A stretch of 35,707 nt of DNA from Bacteroidaceae bacterium (GTDB lineage Bacteria; Bacteroidota; Bacteroidia; Bacteroidales; Bacteroidaceae), in the NCBI GenBank assembly GCA_017471185.1, contig JAFUVZ010000031.1, forward strand, positions 1 through 35,707. Reading direction: 5' to 3'. Below the pieces are notes generated by a model that did no database searches, had not been told where the DNA came from, and saw nothing but the letters and a program-made list of their open reading frames with translations. Both the position numbers and the translations under genes were made by a program. Within the stretch, counting starts at the first letter, position 1. Each line of letters opens with the position of its first letter. Of the stretch, positions 31,370 through 35,707 are shown piece by piece.

Positions 31370-32800
31370 ATGAGTAAACCATTAGTAGAAACCAAAGCAA
31401 GAGTAGGCGTGTTCTCTATCGCCTTACAGGCATATCTGCCACAATTCCCGCAGCTCGTTCCTGAGTTCGAGGCTCAGTATGCAGCGTTTAAGAAGACATT
31501 ACCTGATACCATCGAGATTATCGACGGTGGTATGGTAACTACCAAAGAGCAGTCTATGGCGGCTGGCGATAAATTCCGGGCAGCTGATGTAGATCTCGTG
31601 ATTCTGCAGATGCTCACCTATTGCACCTCTTATAATATGCTTCCAGCTGTTCGCGACCTCGATGTTCCTGTCGTAATAGTGAACGTACAAAAGAAGTTGG
31701 CACCAGATTATGCCAAGACAGATATCCCTACTTGGTTGGGAGAGTTGTATGCTTGTGGCGCCATTGGTGAAATGGTGGCTGACTTGAACCGTGCAGGTAA
31801 GCGCTCCGCAGTTATCACTGGTGTGGTAGAGGGTGGTGATCCAGGCGTTCAGGCAGAGATAGAAGACTGGTGCCGTGCTGCTCAGGTGCGTCGTCGTTTC
31901 CGTGATACCAATATCGCACAGATAGGTCGTCCTTATCCAGGCATGATGGACCTTTACATTGATGAGACCAACCTCTATCATCGCATGTTTGTTTATACCA
32001 AGCAGTTCGATTGGGAGCAGATGTGGGCGATTGCTGATAATATCACAGATGAAGCTGCTATCAAGGCTAAGGCGCAAGATATCCTTGATACATTTGAGAT
32101 TGAGGGCGGAGGCACTATCGAGAAGGTCTGGGATATGGCAAAGTATGTGGTAGCTTTCGAGCAGTGGGTGAAAGATGAGAAGTTAGGCATGATTGCCTCC
32201 CATTATGCAGGTTTTGCTCAGGGTGTGGCAGGTAAACTCGACTCTATGCTGATTCCTGCATTCTCTATGCTGATCAAGCAACATACAGCTTGTGCCGTTG
32301 AGGGCGATATGAAGGTCGCTATGGCTATGTCTATCTTGAAGACTATCTCTGGCACTGGCACGTTGGCTGAAATGTATTCTATCGACTTCCCGAAGGATAT
32401 CTGCATCATCGGTCATTCAGGCTCTGGCGACTTCGACATTTCTCAGGCGCACAAGCCAACAATGAAGATTGTACCTGTATTCCATGGTAAAACTGGAGGC
32501 GGCTATTTGACTCAGTTCTACCCTCCTACAGGTCCTGTTACCTATTTGGCCATCACGCAAGATGCTAACGGCAAGTTCAAGTTCGTGGTGGCTGAGGGCG
32601 TTAATGAAGAAGGTCCTATCTTCATGTTTGGCGATACCAATATGCGCACCAAGTTCTCATTGAGCTGTCGCGAGTTTGTCAATAAGTGGAGCGAGGCTGG
32701 TCCTACCCACCACATGGCTGCTGCTGTGGGTCATCATATCGACACCATCCTCAAGGTGGCAAAGATCTTCAACATTGATGTGGATGTAGTTTGCAGATAA
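31370..32800 (+). CDS. AraA/FucI-superfamily ketol-isomerase, probable L-rhamnose isomerase by context
   Basis: 476 aa. This is not a RhaA-type TIM-barrel isomerase: the RhaA HCWQGDD signature is absent. It resembles the L-arabinose/L-fucose isomerase superfamily. Aligning by eye with AraA, the four metal ligands are conserved: Glu311 (AVEGDMK), Glu334 (LAEMYS), His349 (IGHSGSG) and His447/448 (GPTHHMAA). In the operon it occupies the position of rhamnose isomerase, between rhaB (26 nt) and rhaT (1 nt), and no other isomerase is present. The most economical reading is that it converts L-rhamnose to L-rhamnulose, but L-fucose or L-arabinose activity is not excluded. Confidence 0.78.
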   Translation: MSKPLVETKARVGVFSIALQAYLPQFPQLVPEFEAQYAAFKKTLPDTIEIIDGGMVTTKEQSMAAGDKFRAADVDLVILQMLTYCTSYNMLPAVRDLDVPVVIVNVQKKLAPDYAKTDIPTWLGELYACGAIGEMVADLNRAGKRSAVITGVVEGGDPGVQAEIEDWCRAAQVRRRFRDTNIAQIGRPYPGMMDLYIDETNLYHRMFVYTKQFDWEQMWAIADNITDEAAIKAKAQDILDTFEIEGGGTIEKVWDMAKYVVAFEQWVKDEKLGMIASHYAGFAQGVAGKLDSMLIPAFSMLIKQHTACAVEGDMKVAMAMSILKTISGTGTLAEMYSIDFPKDICIIGHSGSGDFDISQAHKPTMKIVPVFHGKTGGGYLTQFYPPTGPVTYLAITQDANGKFKFVVAEGVNEEGPIFMFGDTNMRTKFSLSCREFVNKWSEAGPTHHMAAAVGHHIDTILKVAKIFNIDVDVVCR

Positions 32801-32801
32801 T

Positions 32802-33839
32802 ATGGAAATAATCATTGGATTGCTGATTATAGCGATAGGCGCGTTCTGCCAGAGTAGTTGCTACGTGCCTATCAATAAGATAAAGGACTGGAGTTGGGAA
32901 AGCTATTGGATCGTGCAAGGTGTATTTGCATGGCTGGTTTTCCCAGTCTTGGGAGCTTTGCTGGCAGTGCCTGAAGGTCGTCAGTTCTATGAGATGTTCG
33001 CCTCGGCTCCCTCATTCAATCTCTGGATGACCGTCTTCTTTGGTGTACTGTGGGGCGTAGGAGGTCTGACTTTTGGTCTCTCTATGCGTTACTTAGGAGT
33101 GGCTTTAGGTCAGAGCATCGCCTTGGGTACTTGTGCTGGTTTGGGTACCATCATGGGACCTGTGCTCCTGAATATCTACTTCCCAGAGCAGAAACCTTTG
33201 GAGAGCCTGACAGCTGCAGTGATTATCGGAGTGGTGGTTACTTTGATCGGTATCGCCATCATCGGTATAGCTGGTCACATGAAAGCTCAAAGTCTTAGTG
33301 AGGAAGAGAAGAAGGCTGCCGTGAAGGACTTTAACTTCCCCAAAGGTATTGTGATTGCCCTTTTGGCTGGCTTCATGAGTGGCTGCTTCAACGTAGGCTT
33401 GGAGTTTGGTAAGGACATCAACTTTGGTGAAATGACCAATCCGATGTTCAGCACCTTGCCTGCTACCTTGTTGGTTACACTCGGTGGTTTTGTTACCAAT
33501 GCGATCTATTGCTTTTATCAGAACAGCAAGAACAAGACGTGGGGCGATTATAGCAAGACGGCTATTTGGGGTAACAACTTGTTGTTCTGCGCCTTGGCAG
33601 GTTTGTTGTGGTATAGCCAGTTCTTCGGACTTAGCTTAGGAAAAGGTTTTCTCACTGAAAGTCCTACGCTGACAACCTTCGCTTTCTGCATCTTGATGGC
33701 GTTAAACGTTGTTTTCAGCAATGTCTGGGGTATCATTCTCAAGGAATGGAAAGGCGTTTCTCAGAAGACCATCGTGGTACTGTTGATTGGTATCGTTGTG
33801 CTGATTGTATCAACCTTCGTGCCTGAACTTTTGAAATAA
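32802..33839 (+). CDS. rhaT: L-rhamnose/proton symporter
   Basis: 345-aa integral membrane protein of the RhaT (DMT superfamily) type with about ten helices. Characteristic stretches are GAFCQSSCYVPINKIKDWSWE at the N-terminus, GLTFGLSMRYLGVALGQSIALG, and LLAGFMSGCFNVGLEFGK. Imports L-rhamnose across the inner membrane with protons. One nt after the isomerase gene, so translation is probably coupled. The specific family strengthens the rhamnose assignment of the operon. Confidence 0.93.
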   Translation: MEIIIGLLIIAIGAFCQSSCYVPINKIKDWSWESYWIVQGVFAWLVFPVLGALLAVPEGRQFYEMFASAPSFNLWMTVFFGVLWGVGGLTFGLSMRYLGVALGQSIALGTCAGLGTIMGPVLLNIYFPEQKPLESLTAAVIIGVVVTLIGIAIIGIAGHMKAQSLSEEEKKAAVKDFNFPKGIVIALLAGFMSGCFNVGLEFGKDINFGEMTNPMFSTLPATLLVTLGGFVTNAIYCFYQNSKNKTWGDYSKTAIWGNNLLFCALAGLLWYSQFFGLSLGKGFLTESPTLTTFAFCILMALNVVFSNVWGIILKEWKGVSQKTIVVLLIGIVVLIVSTFVPELLK

Positions 33840-33872
33840 TATAAAAGGGATAATTGATAATTAAGAATTGAA
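33838..33872 (+). repeat. Heptad tract 8 (rhaT/rhaD junction)
   Basis: Three clear AAT-phase units (AATTGAT, AATTAAG, AATTGAA) at 33852-33872 and two weaker ones before them, 35 nt in all. The tract starts on the rhaT stop codon and ends exactly at the rhaD ATG (33873). Confidence 0.7.
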
Positions 33873-34685
33873 ATGAAGAGTTCTATTTTAGATAATCGCC
33901 CACAGTTAGCTGCTGAGGTAAATAAAGTGGCAGAGGTAGCAGGTTATCTCTGGCAAAAAGGTTGGGCTGAGCGTAACGGAGGCAATATTACCGTCAATAT
34001 AACAGAATATGTGGATGATGAGATTAAGGTGATGCCTGCCATTAGTGAAGTAAAACAGATAGGAACCACATTGCCTCATCTTAAAGGGTGCTATTTCTAT
34101 TGTAAGGGGACGGGCAAACGTATGCGTGATTTGGCTCGTTGGCCTATGGACAATGGCTCTATTATCCGCATCCTGGATGATTGTGCCTCCTATGTGATTA
34201 TCGCTGACAATCCTGTCCAGCCAACCAGTGAGTTACCTTCTCATCTGAGTGTACACAATTGGCTTATTGGTTCTGGTTCACCCTACAAGGCAAGTCTGCA
34301 CACTCACCCTATTGAACTGGTGGCGCTTACCCATAGCAAGAAATGGCTGGAGAAAGATGCCGCTACCCGAATGCTGTGGAGCATGATACCAGAGACCAAG
34401 GCGTTTTGTCCTCGTGGCTTGGGCATCATCCCTTACAAGTTGCCAAGTTCCATCGAATTGGCTGACGCTACTTTGGCTGAGCTGGCCGACTATGATGTGG
34501 TGATGTGGGAAAAACACGGAGTGTTTGCCGTAGATACTGACATCATGAGTGCCTTCGACCAGGTGGATGTACTTAATAAGTCTGCCCTCATCTATATCGC
34601 TGCCAAGAATATGGGCTTTGAGCCGGAGGGTATGACTGATGAGCAGATGAAGGAGATGAGTATCGCCTTCAACCTGCCGAAGTAA
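33873..34685 (+). CDS. rhaD: Rhamnulose-1-phosphate aldolase
   Basis: 270-aa zinc-dependent class II aldolase. Likely zinc ligands are His143 and His145 (LHTHPIELV) and His215 (EKHGVF), with acidic residues Glu120 (SELPSH) and Glu174 (IPETKAF) matching the E. coli RhaD catalytic positions. It splits L-rhamnulose-1-phosphate into dihydroxyacetone phosphate and L-lactaldehyde. Length equals E. coli RhaD. Lactaldehyde reductase and a RhaR-type regulator, which often accompany these genes, are not in the window. Confidence 0.94.
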   Translation: MKSSILDNRPQLAAEVNKVAEVAGYLWQKGWAERNGGNITVNITEYVDDEIKVMPAISEVKQIGTTLPHLKGCYFYCKGTGKRMRDLARWPMDNGSIIRILDDCASYVIIADNPVQPTSELPSHLSVHNWLIGSGSPYKASLHTHPIELVALTHSKKWLEKDAATRMLWSMIPETKAFCPRGLGIIPYKLPSSIELADATLAELADYDVVMWEKHGVFAVDTDIMSAFDQVDVLNKSALIYIAAKNMGFEPEGMTDEQMKEMSIAFNLPK

Positions 34686-34720
34686 TTGTAGTAACAAGCT
34701 ACGGATTACGAGTCGTTTTT
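34682..34720 (+). terminator. Possible terminator between rhaD and the hydrolase gene
   Basis: GTAATTGTAG and CTACGGATTAC form an imperfect stem with a 7-nt loop and a small bulge; a run of five T follows at 34716-34720. The two genes converge with only 13 nt between them, so the stem overlaps both ends. Modest support. Confidence 0.35.
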
Positions 34721-35454
34721 AGGAAGGTGTGGATGGCAGTTATTGCTTCCTCGAATTGCTCGCCCTCAAAACCATGGTCGGCATCCTCAATGATATGAAG
34801 CTGTGCCTCCGGATAATACTTCAACGCACGTTTGGAGAATCCATGAGGCACAGCTTGGTCTTTGTTGCCATGTAAGAGCAATACCTTTCCTGTGTATGCT
34901 CCAATTTGTTTGTAATAATCGGCATTATAAGCTTCTAAGAAATAGTTTTTGCCAAGCGTGACATCCCACAAATCATACCTTTCAGGAATATCTTCTATCC
35001 GGCTGAAGAAGCTACGCACCATATAGGGTATCACGAAAGCTGGGAATAACAGTATCAATCCTGCTATATTTTTAGTCCTTTGTGCGGCTGCCAAAGCTGA
35101 AACTACGCCTCCCTGGCTGGCACCCATCAAATAGATACGATTTGTGTCAATTCTGGAGTCTTTCAACAAGCTATCTAAAGCGCAGAGCAAGTCTTCAACC
35201 TCAGTTGAGACAGTCATTTCCCAGGTTTCGCCCTCGCTTCTGCTTGCGGCACAGGCTCCTCCTAAATCAATGGCGTGTACCATATACCCGGTTTCAACCA
35301 GCCTGATGGCGTATGGCTCCCAGATATCAGCCGTTTCTCCATATCTGTGAGCACAAAGAATGAGGGGCATTTTCCCATCAAGTTCTGGAATATAGCTCCT
35401 TCCGTATATCTTGCGCTTCCCTCCCGTATGATATGTTACTTCTATGGTGTACAT
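34699..35454 (-). CDS. Alpha/beta hydrolase (dienelactone-hydrolase-like)
   Basis: 251 aa. Nucleophile elbow GASQG with Ser113, acid in the GNKDQAVP block and His in DADHGFEGEQF complete a catalytic triad. Oxyanion region LILCAHRYGETADIW. No signal peptide, so probably cytoplasmic. It resembles broad peptidase-S9/dienelactone-hydrolase-like esterases; substrate unknown, though acetyl-ester removal from imported sugars is possible given the rhamnose neighbours. It has its own promoter and is convergent with rhaD. Confidence 0.82.
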   Translation of the reverse strand: MYTIEVTYHTGGKRKIYGRSYIPELDGKMPLILCAHRYGETADIWEPYAIRLVETGYMVHAIDLGGACAASRSEGETWEMTVSTEVEDLLCALDSLLKDSRIDTNRIYLMGASQGGVVSALAAAQRTKNIAGLILLFPAFVIPYMVRSFFSRIEDIPERYDLWDVTLGKNYFLEAYNADYYKQIGAYTGKVLLLHGNKDQAVPHGFSKRALKYYPEAQLHIIEDADHGFEGEQFEEAITAIHTFLKTTRNP

Positions 35455-35473
35455 ATTTTTTTGTTTTATTGTG

Positions 35474-35505
35474 TAAAGATACTAAAAGTTTGTGTCATTA
35501 ACAAC
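35474..35505 (-). promoter_or_regulatory. Promoter for the alpha/beta hydrolase gene
   Basis: On the minus strand, GTTG (35505-35502), exactly 20 nt, then TATCTTTA (35481-35474), a one-mismatch -7 box, 19 nt before the ATG. Confidence 0.45.
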
Positions 35506-35556
35506 TATTTTAACGTGAGTTCGAAGAAATAGCTGCTATATGTGACACAGATTATC

Positions 35557-35644
35557 CCTATGAGGCAGGGAGATAGCTCCTATCGGTCATTCCGATGGCT
35601 CCTACGAGGTATCGCAGTATCTGTTATACCCCCATAGGAGATAT
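35557..35644. repeat. Degenerate 22-nt-periodic region
   Basis: Units at 35557-35578, 35579-35600 and 35601-35622 each begin CCTA and end CT, matching one another at 11 to 14 of 22 positions; 35623-35644 fits poorly. The period equals that of the array at 41-194, and both include units beginning CCTAT. The surrounding stretch (35455-35707) holds no gene that I can support. Confidence 0.45.
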
Positions 35645-35654
35645 CGCGATACCT
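35582..35654. repeat. Two inverted repeats (hairpin candidates)
   Basis: A perfect 5-bp inverted repeat, ATCGG and CCGAT around TCATT, lies at 35582-35596. A longer one has 16-nt arms AGGTATCGCAGTATCT (35607-35622) and AGATATCGCGATACCT (35639-35654) with 14 of 16 pairing across a 16-nt loop. No T-run follows, so it does not look like an intrinsic terminator. Confidence 0.6.
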
Positions 35655-35707
35655 GGTGGATGACGCTCGAACGGGTGATGGAAATGCCTGCGACAGATGG
35701 TGCAAGA

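Noticed and set aside
35560-35707. Coding start of a gene running off the right edge
   Set aside because: The ATG at 35560 meets a stop within 30 codons, and later ATGs leave too little sequence to judge.

Overview
This window looks like a chromosomal segment of a Bacteroidales bacterium, most likely Prevotella or a close relative. Several things point there: the paired glycine-lipid acyltransferases, a TPR / DUF4292 / degenerate-M23 envelope module beside dut, and an argR-GNAT-argG-pspC-argC-argD-proC operon next to rhamnose genes (an arrangement I recall from Bacteroides thetaiotaomicron). Promoters carry the Bacteroidetes -7 box TAnnTTTG, and Shine-Dalgarno sites are largely absent. The genus is inferred; no rRNA or tRNA gene was seen.

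Layout. 1-628 holds a degenerate 22-nt-periodic repeat array, a 55-codon minus-strand ORF and otherwise non-coding DNA. 629-2499 encodes the two acyltransferases of glycine lipid synthesis (GlsA-like, GlsB-like). 2526-4373 holds two nucleotide-pool enzymes, dGTPase (minus) and dUTPase (plus). 4391-8068 is a plus-strand envelope cluster: TPR protein, DUF4292 lipoprotein, coiled-coil M23-like protein. An ArgE-type deacylase converges on it. 9248-14208 is a plus-strand run: long-chain acyl-CoA synthetase, a 47-aa membrane protein, a CYTH-domain protein, release factor 2 and an MgtC/DUF4010 membrane protein. A broken secreted-protein gene follows at 14221-14541.

14565-20369 (minus) is a complete tripartite efflux system: TolC-like outer-membrane protein, HlyD-like lipoprotein adaptor, one polypeptide with two ATPase domains, and two ABC-2 permeases. 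An AraC regulator diverges from it. 21446-26859 (minus) is the arginine/proline operon headed by argR, with a strong ARG-box-like operator in its leader. Diverging from argR, 27009-34685 (plus) is L-rhamnose utilisation: lipoprotein alpha-L-rhamnosidase, rhamnulokinase, an AraA-type isomerase in the place expected for RhaA, RhaT symporter and rhamnulose-1-phosphate aldolase. An alpha/beta hydrolase (minus) and a second degenerate 22-nt-periodic region with hairpins close the window.

The most unusual signals are not genes. First, at least eight gene junctions hold tracts of 7-nt units beginning AAT or AAC, which fill the gap from one gene's stop to the next gene's start. Second, 22-nt-periodic arrays lie at both edges of the window. 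Among the genes, the notable points are the isomerase substitution in the rhamnose operon, the complementary loss of catalytic motifs between the two halves of the ABC protein, and the ARG-box-like site before argR.
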